Source: Sciurus carolinensis (lineage: Eukaryota; Chordata; Mammalia; Rodentia; Sciuridae). Taken from it: 64,000 bases of DNA. The translations under genes and the position numbers were made by a program. Under the pieces are notes generated by a model. That model worked only from the letters and a program-made list of their open reading frames with translations, did not search any database and was not told where the DNA came from. The stretch lies in assembly GCF_902686445.1 (NCBI RefSeq), contig NC_062227.1:19109678-19173677 (forward strand), in the 5' to 3' direction. Of this stretch, positions 11,531-23,108 are shown piece after piece. Numbering within the stretch: position 1 is the first letter of the stretch; each line of letters begins with the position of its first letter.

Positions 11531-12077
11531 AAAAAATGCATATATAGAATGTAACTATTTGTCTATGTCTTTTACATTGTCTTTTTACATGTCTTTTTAC
11601 ATATTTTACATATATGTGTACATATATGATATCTATAACATAGAGTAAGTATTCGGACAATATAATTTTAACAGAATCCTGTCACTTTTCATCAATTCCA
11701 AAATCATCATCCTGTGAGAGCTACCATGATCTTTTGCCAACAATTGCTACAATAATCTCCTAAAGTTATTAGGAGCTGCTTTTATCCTTGTCTACAAGTC
11801 CATCATAAACCACAGTGACCCCTAAGAGTAGGTTGGATCATGACAGAATTCTGCTAAATCTTCTGCTTCCAATCTCTCTATGATGACCTCATAGAGTTCA
11901 TTTCATCTAACTCAACACTCTCCTTCCCACTGTCTTCTTCATGTACTTAAACCACAGAAAGCATGCTTCTGCCTCAAGGCTTTAATGTTTCTTTCTTACT
12001 TTGGCTAGAAAATTCTCCCTATAGAGAGCCTCAGTCCAATTTTTATGCTTTATACCCTCACTATCCTTTAGTCTCTG
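11531..12077. other. Unclassified AT-rich sequence
   Basis: Contains clustered ACATATTTTACATATATGTG-like palindromic AT sequence near 11,590-11,640. I see no gene. Confidence 0.3.
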
Positions 12078-12182
12078 CTCAAATGTTGCTGGGGCTGGCC
12101 TTAACCTTGAGATTCTCCTGCCTCAGTCTCCTAAGTCACTGGGATTACAGACATGTGCCACAATGCCCATCTAAGCATTGCT
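12078..12182 (-). mobile_element. B1-type SINE fragment, antisense
   Basis: The reverse-complement B1 signature is visible: 'GAGATTCTCCTGCCTCAGTC' and 'CTGGGATTACAGACATGTGC'. Right of it, to about 12,850, I recognise nothing. Confidence 0.8.
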
Positions 12183-12858
12183 CTCTTGGAAAAAATATTT
12201 TTATTTAGGATCCACAAGGTTGTTCATTATTTAAGTGTTGAGGATAAAAGAGGGGAGAGAACAAGGTTTTATCTTTGGGATCTAAGTAGTTACATATTTT
12301 TAATTATTCAATTTTAATTAATACATATTTAAGTAGCCACACAGGCTAGTGTTACCACATTGGGCAGTGCAATTTTAGGGAATGAAGAATAAAGGGACAA
12401 GTAGAGAACACATTCTTGGCACTGCAGTTGTGGTCTTAGCCTGGAGAGAGATGGAACCAGCAAAGGAGATGGAAGAAAGAACAGGAAGAACCTTAGAGAA
12501 TTTGGTTCTAGGTCCATGGAAAAGACCATTTCAGGGTATGCTCAGGTGAGACAAAGTCCAATGAGCTGAATCCTGCCAGCAACTTAGATTCAATGAGGAA
12601 TCAGAAGGATTGAACCTGCAGATAAGACTTTGACCTTAAAACAGCATGTTATGAGTACTGTGCAGGGATATAAGTGCCAACACTTTCTTTGTTCAGAGAA
12701 AACCCAACCTTTTCTTTTGTTTTATGGTCTTCCTTCCCTTTCTCAATGGGATTGCAAAATCCATGATGGCATGTTTTCCTGTCTTTGTATCTGTATGAAT
12801 AATACATGACAGGGGTTTCTTTGGTTTTGCTCGATTGAGGTTTTTGTATTCAAAGGGC

Positions 12859-13445
12859 TGTGGAGAGCAGTGACGGAGGATGGGAGAGCAGTGACTGAGA
12901 TTGGGTCTCTGATGACTTCATGGCTGTGGCATGACTGGTGCCTGGAAATGTTTCTGTGCAAGGGCACGGGATGCTTAGCTGCTGTGGCAATTCCCTGCAT
13001 GAGGAAGCTCTGTGCAAGAGTCCTATTATCTCTGATCTTGATCTCAGGCACATAGCTCCCAGAAAGTAACTCTTACACTAGACAACAATGTTTCACCAGC
13101 TTTGCTTGTCTGGTTCCTGCCTGCCTTATAGTAACTTTTAACAATGAACTTTCTTGAAAGCTACACAAAGCTCCTAACATTGCACTTGCAACTGTGAATT
13201 GCAATTACATAGTATGTCCTGGTTTCTGTAACTTTCCTGAATACAAAGAATAATGGTTGTATAGTCTTTTAACCTGATAATGAAATATATATAAATAAAG
13301 ATTGCTGGCATAACTCTTTAGATCTTCATCTCCATTAGAGGGCAGAGCTCCACCTTATCCCAGCTTAATCTTGAAATCTGTGTCTGTGAATATTTATTTT
13401 GCCATCCCCCATTGTCCCTCACCAGACCCAAGGGTTTGGTCATGC
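12859..13445 (+). mobile_element. Solo LTR (class undetermined), sense
   Basis: Begins near TGTGGAGAGCAG. It has a TATATAAATAAA segment near 13,290-13,305 that can act as both TATA and poly(A) signal, and ends near 'GGTTTGGTCATGCTGG'. Related antisense pieces occur at 1415-1712 and about 35,690-36,160, with shared order of motifs, so this is a repeat family present at least three times here. No internal retroviral genes adjoin it. The family name is unknown to me. Confidence 0.6.
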
Positions 13446-13594
13446 TGGTTGAGACAAAGGGCTAAAACTATCATTGTTTCATCTTAAATGTCATTTCTTT
13501 TTATAACTTTGTTCAGAAACAATGTGTTAATCAAAAACACATTGTTCAAAACAAAGTGTTTAATGAATGGTAGAAAACAAATATTCATAGTAAA

Positions 13595-14553
13595 TTATTT
13601 GATAGACTGATTCCCAATGTATTTCTTGGGGGGTGTTATTGTGAATGGTATAGTTTTTCTAATTGTTTTTCAGCAAAATCATTATTGGAGTATAGGAATG
13701 CAATTGATTTATCGGTATTGATTTTTGTATCCTGCTACTTTGCTGAATTCAGTTTTCCTAGTAGAGGGTTTTTTTTTGTCTTCTAAATAAAGGGGCATTC
13801 ATGTCATCGGCAAACAGAAAGCTTGCGCTCTTCTTTTCCTATTGGTATCCCTTTAATTAACTTCTCTTTCCTAATAGGTCTGGCTAGAGTTTCAAGAATT
13901 TTGTTGACTAGGAGTGGTGAAAGTAGGCATCATCTCTTGTTTATGCTTTCAGAGGGAATACTTGAGGTTTCTTTTCTTTCAGAATAATGTGGTCTGGGTT
14001 TGTCATATATAACCATTACAATGTGATGTATATTCCTACTATCCCTAGTTTTTCTAATGTTTTTAACAAGAATGGGTGCTGTAGTTTGTCAAATTATTTC
14101 TCTGATCTATTGAGAAAATCATGTGAGTCTTCTTTTTAAAGTTCTATTTATGTGATGTATTTCATTTATTCCCTTTCACATATTTGAACCAACCTTTCAT
14201 CCCTGGGATGAACCCCCACTTGATCATGGTGCAGTATCTTTTTAATGTATTTTTTAGGTGATTTGTTACTATTTTATTAAGAATTTTGCATCTATGTCAT
14301 CAAAACATTGGTCTGAGGTTTCTTTCCTTGATGAGTCTTTGTTTGGTTTTGATATCAGTGTAATAATGGCTTCATAGAATAAAATTGGAAAACTTCCCCC
14401 TTTTGTATTTCATGTAATACTTTGAGGAGAATTGGTATTATTTCTTTTCTAAGGTCTGGTAGAATTCAGCTGAGAATCCATCTGCCCTATGACTTTTCTT
14501 TGTTGGTAGGGTTTGAGGGCTTCTTCAATTTCATACTTGAAATTGATCTGTTT
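13595..14553 (-). mobile_element. LINE-1 ORF2 (RT region), inverted 5' segment of a twin-primed insertion
   Basis: The reverse complement is a decayed L1 ORF2 reverse transcriptase region. It runs from the 'EIEEALK' region through 'HHDQVG', 'MIFSID' and 'FADDM'-equivalent positions to about 'YIGNQS'. All frames are broken. Its right end abuts sense L1 sequence at 14,554 that resumes almost exactly where the inverted segment's left end stops. This is the arrangement expected of a single insertion with 5' inversion. Confidence 0.8.
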
Positions 14554-14606
14554 AGATCTCTACAATAAAATCTATAGAAGACTAAAGAAGAAATGAAGGA
14601 GGACTT
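14554..14606 (+). mobile_element. LINE-1 ORF2, start of the sense segment after the inversion
   Basis: Reads as the L1 segment 'DLYN..YRRLK.E', which follows the RT domain in ORF2 (compare 25,434-25,480 and 63,880-63,930). It is cut off by the LTR at 14,607. Confidence 0.7.
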
Positions 14607-15040
14607 TGTTATGGTTTGGATGTGAAGTGTCCCCCAAAAGCTCATGTGTTAGACAATGCAAGAAGGTTCAGAGGATAAATGATTATGTTGGAGAGTATTA
14701 ACCCAATCAGTGAATTAATCCCCTGATAGGGATTAACTGAATAGTAACTGAAGTGGTAAGGTATGACAAGAGGAGGTGGGAATTGAGGGTGTGGCTTTGG
14801 GGTACATATTTGTATCTGGCAAGTGGAGAACTCTCTCTCTGCTTCCTGATCTTCATGTGAGTCATGTCCCTCTACTACACTTTTCCACTATGATGTTCTG
14901 CCTCACCTCAAGTCTTGAGGATGGAGTCAGCCTTCTACAGACTAAGATCTCTGAAACCATGAGCCTCAGAATAAACTTTTCTTCCCTAAAATTGTTCTGG
15001 TAAGATATTTTTCCACAGCAATTAAGAAAGCTGACTAACA
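14607..15040 (+). mobile_element. MaLR-like LTR inserted in LINE-1
   Basis: Starts TGTTATGGTTTGGATGTG and ends AAGCTGACTAACA (434 bp, TG...CA), with AATAAA near 14,969. The same family appears at about 17,797-18,258, 18,262-18,615 and 43,503-43,625. I see no clear target-site duplication. About 0.7 kb of L1 ORF2 expected between the two flanks is missing. Confidence 0.7.
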
Positions 15041-16120
15041 TAGGAATTAGACCAGAACCCCTACACCTGGTAGAAGAAAATGTAAGCCCAACACTCCAAC
15101 TTATCAGCTCAGGAACTAATACGTTCAGAACTAAGCTGATTCATAAAGTGCAAGAAGTAAAATCAAAACTCAAAGAATGGAATGGCATCAAATTTAAAAG
15201 ATTATACACAGTAAAGGAAACAATAAAGAGCATGAAGAGAGAACTTACAGAATGGGAGGAAATCTTTGCACCTGAAGTTCAGAGAGACCATTAATATATG
15301 GGGTATTAAGAACTCAAAACACCAAAAAATAAGCAATAACCCAATCAACAAGTGGAAAAAGGAACTAAACAGACACCTCTCAAAATAAGAAATATGAACA
15401 GTCATAGTTTTATGAAAAAAGTCTAGCAATTAAAAAATTTGAGTTGAAACTACACAGATTCCATTTCACTCCAGTCAGAATGGCAATTATCAAGAATACA
15501 AGTAACCATAAATGTTGGTGAAGATGTAGAACAAAGTTACATTCATACATTGATGGTGGTACTGCAAATTGATGCATCCACTCTGGAAAGCAGTATAGAG
15601 ATTCATCAGAAAATTTGAAATGGAACCATAATTTGACCCAGTTATCCCACTCTTTGATATATAGTCAAAAGATTTATAATAAGCATTCTAGAGTGTATAG
15701 CCACATCAATGTTTATAGCAGTACAATTCACAATAGCCAAGGTATGGAGCATTCTAGGTGCCCTACAACAGATGAAGGATAAAGAAATGCGGAATATATT
15801 CACAATAGAGTTATTTCTCAGCAATAAAGAAGGATGGCTTTATGACATTTGCTGGGAAATGGATAGATCTGGAGACTACCATGATAGGTGAAATAAACCA
15901 ATAAGAAAAAAAGAAGTCAAATGTTTTCTCTGATATGTGAAAACTATCCCACAATGAGTTCAGTGGGGTACACAAAGTGAAAGAAGGGAAGAGAGGAAGG
16001 ATCTTTAATGAGAGTGAAATGAATCTTTTACATAATCTTTTTCATGATTTTCATATGGTACATGAATATACCATAGTGAATTATACCAATGTATACATCC
16101 CCAAGAAATTAATTTAAAAT
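15041..16120 (+). mobile_element. LINE-1 ORF2 C-terminus and 3' end
   Basis: Decayed L1 sequence resuming near the ORF2 position 'RPEPLHLVEENV'. It includes the region corresponding to 'TKLRFHFTPVRMAII' and the C-terminal zone 'YSAIKK', then a 3' UTR ending near AAATTAATTTAAAATG. There is no long open frame. It belongs with 13,595-14,606 as one insertion. Confidence 0.8.
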
Positions 16121-17796
16121 GATTTGATATATTTGCAAAAGTGATCATTACTTCTAAAAGATGGTTAATTCAATTCAGGGTTAAAATAAGAACAGGACCT
16201 ACATGGGGGTGACATGTCTTAAGTTTCTGGTCTAAGGCTGCTGTCTTGTCTCTCTGTACTTGTTCTCTACCTCTAGCCATTGCTCTGTAGCTTGCCAAAG
16301 TTCTTAGTATATGACCCATGTGCCAGTTCCATGGGAGGAACCACTCCTCTCTGAGTTCATGACTACTGCAACAAGCAGCCCAGCATATCCTATACTAGTG
16401 TAGAGACTTTGGTGATTACAGTGAGCCTTGGTCTCTGTAGGCCCTGCATATTAGCAAGATAATCAGTGGCAGAATGGCTGCTACTGTGAGAAAATACATG
16501 GCTGCTGGCACAGAACCTACACCAGCCACAGCTACACCAAAATGGTCCTTGGGCTAGAGACTCTGCATTCCACAGAGGATAGCTCCCAAGTCCATCACTG
16601 CACTGCCTTTCCAGGCCCATTCCACAGTGTGCTGTGCCCACCTGTGGTACTAGGAATCTCCAAACCATAGGTTTAAAACACTTTAGAAACCAAATAACAG
16701 TCTGGCACTGAAAATGTAGCTCATTGGCAGGACACTTGCTAGCATGTGCTGGGTCCAGAGTTAGATTCCCAGCCTTCCTAAATAAATAAACAATAAGAGT
16801 AGTAGAAATGTCCAGTAACTTCTATAACTGATTATTTTTAAGAGATTAGCTCACTCTAGTTGCCCAGAAATGTTTTTAGATTGAAGGCACAATAAAGCCT
16901 ATGATGATTAAGTAAAAAGCAACTCTAATTTTGTATTTTGTGCTTACAATAGTAAGAGAGTAAATAAGAGTACTGAATCATGCAATTATGATTGAGATAA
17001 ATATTTGTCACTTCCCTATTTTCACATATTAGATATGCGTTTAAATTTTTCAATATAAAAATCTGATAATTTCTAAAGTCTGCTTCAGTTCTGTTATGAC
17101 TTTCCTTCTTCAATTTTTGAGTAAGGAATACTTTTAAATGCAAAAGTAATGGAAATCTGAGTTAAAATATGGCTTAAATATAAGTGTTATATCTGGGAAT
17201 CAAACTCATGATTGAATTAAGTTACATAAGGATTGGTTTCCTTCTGAAGTTGAGCTCTGAAAAATTAGGTAACATCATTTTAATTTAGGATTTTTATGAG
17301 GGAGCACATCCTTCCATGTCCAATGATTAGATGATTAGGAGAGATGCAAGATGGAATAAAAATTTTAACACTTACAGATTTAAAGTATGGGGAAGGCTTA
17401 GGGGGGTGTGGAAGAGAGACAAGGAGAGAAATAGTGAGAGATATGTACCAACATTTTGTTGGGTAAAGGGATTATCCAGAGATGTTTTCCTGTTTTGAGT
17501 TTTAATTAGTGATTTTAAAGCAAAGGCAGGAGTTCCAGGTCCATCACATTGTGACTGAGAGGTGGTCACTGGCAGAACTGCACTGTCTACGTGGGAGGTG
17601 AATTTAGTGAGGAGAATCAAGTAGGTTGTATCCCATGTGCCAAAGGTAGGTGGTCACTAAGAAGCGGTTGTTTAGAGATATACCTGGACAGTAGCCTTTG
17701 GAGGAACTAGGAGATAACTGTATCAAGGGTAAATGAGCCCTGCTTCTAACATGAAAAAGCAGAACATATTTAAAATAGATGCTGAGTTTATGGTAT
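16121..17796. other. Unclassified sequence with one degraded SINE
   Basis: A degraded ID SINE lies at about 16,707-16,785 ('GAAAATGTAGCTCATTGGCA', 'TTAGATTCCCAGCC'). The rest is AT-rich with no gene I can recognise. The minus frame at 16,390-16,668 has no family features. Confidence 0.4.
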
Positions 17797-18002
17797 CGAT
17801 ATGCGACATCCCTCAAAGAATGAAGAATGCAAGAAAGCTTAGGTGAAATGACTGGGTTAGGAGAACTTTTGCCTAATTGGTGCATTAATCCTCTGACAGG
17901 GATTAACTGGGTGGTAACTGTAGGCATATAGGGAGTGGCTAGGGGAGGTTTATTCATTTGGGAGGTGTCTTTGAGGTGTGTATTTTGTAAGATGAGCTTA
18001 CC

Positions 18003-18060
<58 letters not shown>

Positions 18061-18258
18061 TCCCTGTGTCCTGGTGCCTTGTTCCCAGGTGCTTTCCTTT
18101 TCTCTATATTTTTCACCTTCACCTCAGTATCTAAGGAATGGATTCAGCCACCTATGGACTGAGACCTCTGAAACCCTGAACCACAAAATAAACTTTTCTT
18201 CCTTCAAATTGTTTTTCTCAGGTCTTTTGGTCAGAGAAGCAAAAGAGCTACCTAAAAA
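17797..18258 (+). mobile_element. MaLR-like LTR with CT microsatellite, sense
   Basis: Shares with 14,607-15,040 the order 'GGGATTAACTGG.TGGTAACTG', 'GACTGAGACCTCTGAAAC' and 'AATAAACTTTTCTTCC'. A (CT)n tract at 18,001-18,061 sits where the related LTR has CTCTCTCTCTGC, so the microsatellite grew from the LTR's own sequence. Confidence 0.65.
18001..18061. repeat. (CT)n microsatellite
   Basis: CT run with CCT interruptions inside an MaLR-like LTR. The Ser/Leu-rich frames here are artefacts. Confidence 0.95.
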
Positions 18259-18261
18259 CAA

Positions 18262-18615
18262 TGAGAAAAAATTCATTTTGTCATGTGGTTTCAGAGGTCT
18301 CCGCTCCATGGTTCTGGGCACAAGCTGAGACAGACCATCATGGCAGAAGGGCATGGAGGAGGACTAAAGCTCAACAAATGGCAAAAGGAAGTGGGGGGGG
18401 GGAGAAATAACTACACAAATCAGGGACAAATATAATCCCCAAGGCAGGTCACTAGTGACCCTACCTCCTCCAACCATACTCTGCCTATCTATACTAACTA
18501 CCCAGCTAATCCACATCAGTGGATTCCAACTCTTAAACTAATCAATTCACCTCTGAACATTCTTTCATTGTCTCCACATGAATTTTATGGGACACCTCAT
18601 ATCTAAACCATTACA
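18262..18615 (-). mobile_element. MaLR-like LTR, antisense
   Basis: The reverse complement begins TGTAATGGTTTAGATATGAG and contains 'GGTGTCCC', the paired CCACTGATGTGGATTA-type segment and 'GAGACCTCTGAAACCACA' near its end. It lies 3' end to 3' end with the sense copy at 17,797-18,258, about 3 bp apart. Confidence 0.65.
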
Positions 18616-19739
18616 GTACCATTGTCATTGGTCTTTATTACCATTCTTATCTAGTATAAGCTGGAACTTCAGCCTGATACTTTGAAATAATCCCTTGTCC
18701 CTATTGGATTACTCATTTGTAAATGTCAAGTTTTTCCCCACATTGCAAGTGATTTACCATTTGACAACCTAAATGAACTTAGATGTACTTAGATATTAAA
18801 CTACATGTGGCATGGAAGATATTTTAAAAAGATAGATTAATATGAATTATGTCACAATTAATTTTAAAACTTCTTAATGAGGAAGAAATATCATTCTCAA
18901 AGTTATAATTTGTCATACTTTTACATTCTTCCCGTACCTCAGCCTTTTAGTTTGCTTTGACCCTGCAAAAATAGGCAATGTTTTTGTTTTTCTTCTATGA
19001 CTTCTGGAGTTGCTTGCAAATGTCATATACTAATGAATGCCGTACTGGGTTCTATAAAAGCCACAATTATCTTTAGCAATTGAGGAAAAACATCATGGCA
19101 TTATAAATTATATATCAAACATAAACTATAGTAACAAAGAGCTTTAAAACTGTAAAATTAATTGTATTGTATTTTAAATGTTTTCTATAAAGATTTGTAG
19201 GTAAGGAGGTGATCTGAAGCAATGTTTATAGGAAGAAGTGGGAACTCAATTTTCAGAATTCAATCTACACACCCTAAGATATGAATTCTACAGGTCATTC
19301 CTACCTTCCTTTTTACTTTTCCCTTCCCTAATGGTCAGACCTTTCATTTTCTTTCATTCCTTTATCCAATCCCTTTCAATACTCCTTTTCTTTTTCCTCT
19401 GCTCACAAAAGAAATTGAATATTTAAATTACTTTTTACCAATTCATTTCAGTCACATATTTTTATAGCCTGCAGAAAGAAATTAGTTTTAGGGATTTTCT
19501 CAAAATAACCTTTTACAAACCTAGTTATTTTTCTTTAATGCCTATATGCTGTTAAATCATATTTCCCTTTGATTCAGTCATCCTTAACATATAAAAAGCT
19601 TACTCACCCCCTTGTGTATTGATAATATTAATTCACTCTCTATAAAAACATACACACACTAATTCACATGAGTAAGATCTTGGGCTTTGCATACAAATAT
19701 AAACCATCGAAACAGATTACATCAGATGATTCAATCATT
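18616..19739. other. Unclassified AT-rich sequence
   Basis: No gene and no repeat I can name. The open frame at 19,238-19,426 is T-rich and featureless. Confidence 0.3.
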
Positions 19740-20168
19740 AAAAGATAATTTTTTATTGTTTTGTTTGTTCTTTATAGATATACATGACAATAACAGTTTA
19801 TTTTGACATACTATATATACATGGAGTATAACTTACTCTAATTAGAATTCAATTATTGTATGTGATGTGGAGTTTCATTGATTGTGTATTCATATACGAC
19901 CATAGAAAAGTTATGTACAATTCATTCACTGTCTTTCCCATTCCCATACCCCCACCCTTTCCTGCATAACCCTTTCTCTAATCCACTTCACTTCTATTGT
20001 TTTCTCCTCCCCCCTTTTGTGTTAGTATCTGCATGTCAGACCTTTGTTTGAACATTGAGCCTCTGTTTCTTGGAATTGGATTATTTCACTTAGCATGATA
20101 GTCTCCAGATAAAACTATTTACAGGGAAAAGTCATGAAATAATTCTTTGTTATGACTGAATAATATTT

Positions 20169-20213
<45 letters not shown>

Positions 20214-20464
20214 ATGCCCTTTATCCACTTATCTGTTGAAAGGCACATAGGTTGGTTCCACAGCTCAGTGATTATAAATTGAACTACTATAAACATTGAT
20301 GTGACTGTGTTTAAATGACTTTGTTCTTAATTCTGTAGACAAACCAGAGTCACTGACATTCCACATCCCACAGTACTTTTTTTGGTGCTCTGCAACAGAG
20401 AATATCAATAGGAATTGCAAAAAGATAACTCCCCATCTCCACCACATGTACAAGATTCTCCCTC
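19740..20464 (-). mobile_element. LINE-1 3' end, antisense, with (TA)n
   Basis: The reverse complement reads as a rodent L1 3' part: the 'tatttatagcagtacaattc'-type zone, 'AATATTATTCAGTCATAACA' and the pyrimidine/purine-rich 3' UTR. A perfect TA run lies at 20,171-20,210. It is the target into which the full-length L1 at 20,477 inserted. Confidence 0.7.
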
Positions 20465-20476
20465 AAAACTAGCAAT
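20465..20476. repeat. Target-site duplication, left copy (12 bp)
   Basis: AAAACTAGCAAT, repeated exactly at 27,170-27,181 on the other side of the L1. The cleavage context TC/AAAA is close to the L1 endonuclease preference TT/AAAA. Confidence 0.88.
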
Positions 20477-20754
20477 AGAGGACGGTTTCAAGATGGTGGA
20501 CTAGAGGGCAGCTGCATTTCATGTTGCTCCAGGACGCAGGATTCAAAAGAGGAGATAGTGAGAGACTTGGGACCAACTCAAAGCCGCCGGGTGAGTCTCT
20601 CCTGTTGGGGAGGCGTCCCGGATGGGGCGGTAGCCCCGGAATGCAGGGAACTTTGTGAAGTAGAGTCGCTAGGTGAGACGGCCCTCCCCCCTGCTGAAGC
20701 GGTGAACTCAGACAACTGGGAACATCGTAGAGGTGGCTGCTCAGTACAGCGCTT

Positions 20755-21445
20755 GGACTCGGAGCAACCACTAGGGCTCCGGTGGCTTCCTGAGGAGGAG
20801 CTGTGTGGTGAGCTGTTTGGACTCAGAGCAACCACTTCTGAACATCGGGGGGCTGCCCGAGGAAGAGGAGGAGGAGCGCGGTGGGTTGCTTGGTCTAGGA
20901 GTGACTGCATCAGAGCTACAGGTGGTTGCCAGAGGAAGGAGCTGCGTGGCAAGCAGGTTTAGGACTCAGAACGACCCCTTCTGAACACTGGGGGGTTGCC
21001 GGAAGAGAGGAGGAACGTGGAAGGTCGCTTGGTCTAGGAATGAATTGCATCAGAGCTAGAGGTGGTTGCCAGAGGAGGAGGAAGTAGTGAGTTGTTTGGA
21101 CTCAAAGTGTCGCTCTGAACACGGTGGCCTGCCTGGAGGAGGAGTGTGGTGGGTCGCTTGGTTCTCCAAGCAACCGCTCCTGAACACCCAGGGGCTACCC
21201 CCAAGGAGGAGGAGGAACAGGGGGGTCACATGGACTCGGAGTGACGCCTAGGGCTATGCAGGGAGGGTTGGCGGAGGAGGAAGACACGACTGTGAGTTGC
21301 TTTGGACTCCTAGTGACTGCGTCGGAAACATGGGTGGCTATCCGGAGGAGGAGGTGTGTGGCAGGTCTCTGGGTCTTAGAGCTATTGTACGGGTTCCAGG
21401 TGGCGGCTCCGAGGAGGGACCTGCATAGCCAGGCGATTAGGTGCA
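20755..21445 (+). repeat. ~65-bp imperfect repeat array in the L1 5' UTR
   Basis: About ten diverged units, each with a GGACTC/AGGAGTGAC-type segment, a CATCAGAGCTA or TCTGAACA segment and GGTGGTTGCC(A)GAGGAGGAGG. Unit length varies (roughly 55-80 bp). It lies between the conserved L1 start (20,481-20,600) and ORF1. The 59-kb L1 lacks it and has long monomers instead. The frames open across it in both strands (for example 20,558-20,962) are repeat artefacts. Confidence 0.75.
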
Positions 21446-22034
21446 GAGCAGGGTCCCAGGACCTAGGCGGCTTCTTGGTGGAAGAGCTGCACAGAGACAC
21501 GCCTAGGGGCGAGGCAAGTTTCCAGGGACTGCGGGCAGATCTCTGAGGAGAGGCAGCCTAAGGACACTCGTCTGCGAAGGGTGAAGCTCCCGGCCCAGGA
21601 GGTAGGTCTGGGCCCCTGGTAACATTGCAGAGGAAGGCAGCCCAGCCCAGGCAGTAGTTTGTAGATTGAGGGGAACCTCTAGAGGGGAACTGCCAGCGAG
21701 ACCTCCCCAACGGGTGAGTCTTCCCTGCCCAGAGGTTTTCCCACAAGGACAGTAAAACCAGAGACACAGGCCTTGCCTCAGCCCGCCGCCTAGTTCCCCT
21801 TTGGATGACCATTGGTCAACAGTGGAGGCACCTCTGCCCACTAGCAGGGAATATACCCCACCTGAAGGCCACTACCCTAGAGAGGCAGCTTCCTTGTGGA
21901 GCACCACATTAATCAACTTTCCCAAGACTTCAGGTTACTGAAGGATAAGAGGGGAATATAGCAATCTTCAGGGACATTATAAGTCATAGAGGAAAATCTG
22001 CAATATCTTAATGATCCACTGATTCCTGAACAAT

Positions 22035-23057
22035 ATGAGAAACAAGGGAAGAAAATGCCCCAAACAAATCTAGATGTACATCAATAAAATCCAAAGACAG
22101 CAGGCAGAAAAGAAGAATGACAGAAAGGGAGTTCAGAATGTAACATATTAAAATGATCAGGGAAGCAAATGATGAGATGAAGAGCAAATGCAGACATTGA
22201 ATGATTGCACCAATCGACAGTTAAAAGAGCAAATACAGGAAGCAAAAGATCATTTCAATAAAGAGTTAGAGATATTGAAAAAAAAAACCAAACCAGAAAT
22301 CCTTGAAATGAAGGAAATAATAACCAAATAATAACTCCATAGAAAGCATAACCAAAAGGATAGAACACCTGGAAGACAGAACCTCAGATATTGAAGACAA
22401 AATATTTAACCTCAAAAACAAAGTTGACCAAACAGAGAAGATGGTGAGAAATCATGAACAGAATCTCCAAGAACTATGGATATCATGAAAAGGCCAAATT
22501 GAGAATTACTTGGGATTGAGGAAGGCTTAGAGAAACAACCAAAGGATATATGAAACAATCTATTCAATGAAATAATATCAGAAAATTTCCCAAATCTGAA
22601 GAATGAATTGGAAAATCAAGTTCAAGAGGCTTATAGGACTCCAAATACACAAAATTACAACAGACCCACACCAATGGACATTATAATGAAAATACCTACA
22701 TACAAATAAGACAGAATTTTAAAGACTGTGAGAGAAAAGAACCGAATAAGATTCGGGGGAAACCAATACGGATATCAGCAGATTTTTCAATCCAGACCCT
22801 AAAAGCTAGAAGGGCCTGGAACAACATTTTTCAAACTCTGAAGAAAATGGATGCCAACCAAGGAATCTTATACCCAGCAAAACTTACCTTCAAATTTGAC
22901 GATGAAATAAAATCATTCCATGATAAACAAAAGCTAAAGAATTTACAAAAAGAAAGCCAGCATTACAGAACATTCTCAGCAAATATTCCATGAGGAAGAG
23001 ATAAAACACAAAGAAGCACATCAGCAAAGGGAGGAATATCCTAAAAGAACTGTCAAA
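22035..23057 (+). pseudogene. LINE-1 ORF1 (RNA-binding chaperone), decayed
   Basis: The start ATG at 22,035 matches the ORF1 start of the 59-kb copy. ORF1p is a trimeric coiled-coil RNA-binding protein that coats L1 RNA in the cytoplasm. The coiled coil, the RRM-like zone ('LGIEEGL' region near 22,510) and the C-terminal 'DFSIQTLKARRAWN' region (near 22,780-22,820) can be followed, but in several frames because of indels. Compared with the younger copy it has only one copy of the 11-residue 'EMKEQMQAL' coiled-coil unit. It cannot make a full protein. Confidence 0.85.
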
Positions 23058-23108
23058 TAAGGAGGAACCAAGTTGTGTCAAAAAAAATAAATGAATAAAA
23101 TTTAAAAA

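Noticed and set aside
20558..21841. Several 80-134-codon ORFs in a GC-rich patch, resembling a CpG-island gene start
   Set aside because: They lie in the repeat array of the L1 5' UTR. Opposite strands and all frames are open because of repeat composition.
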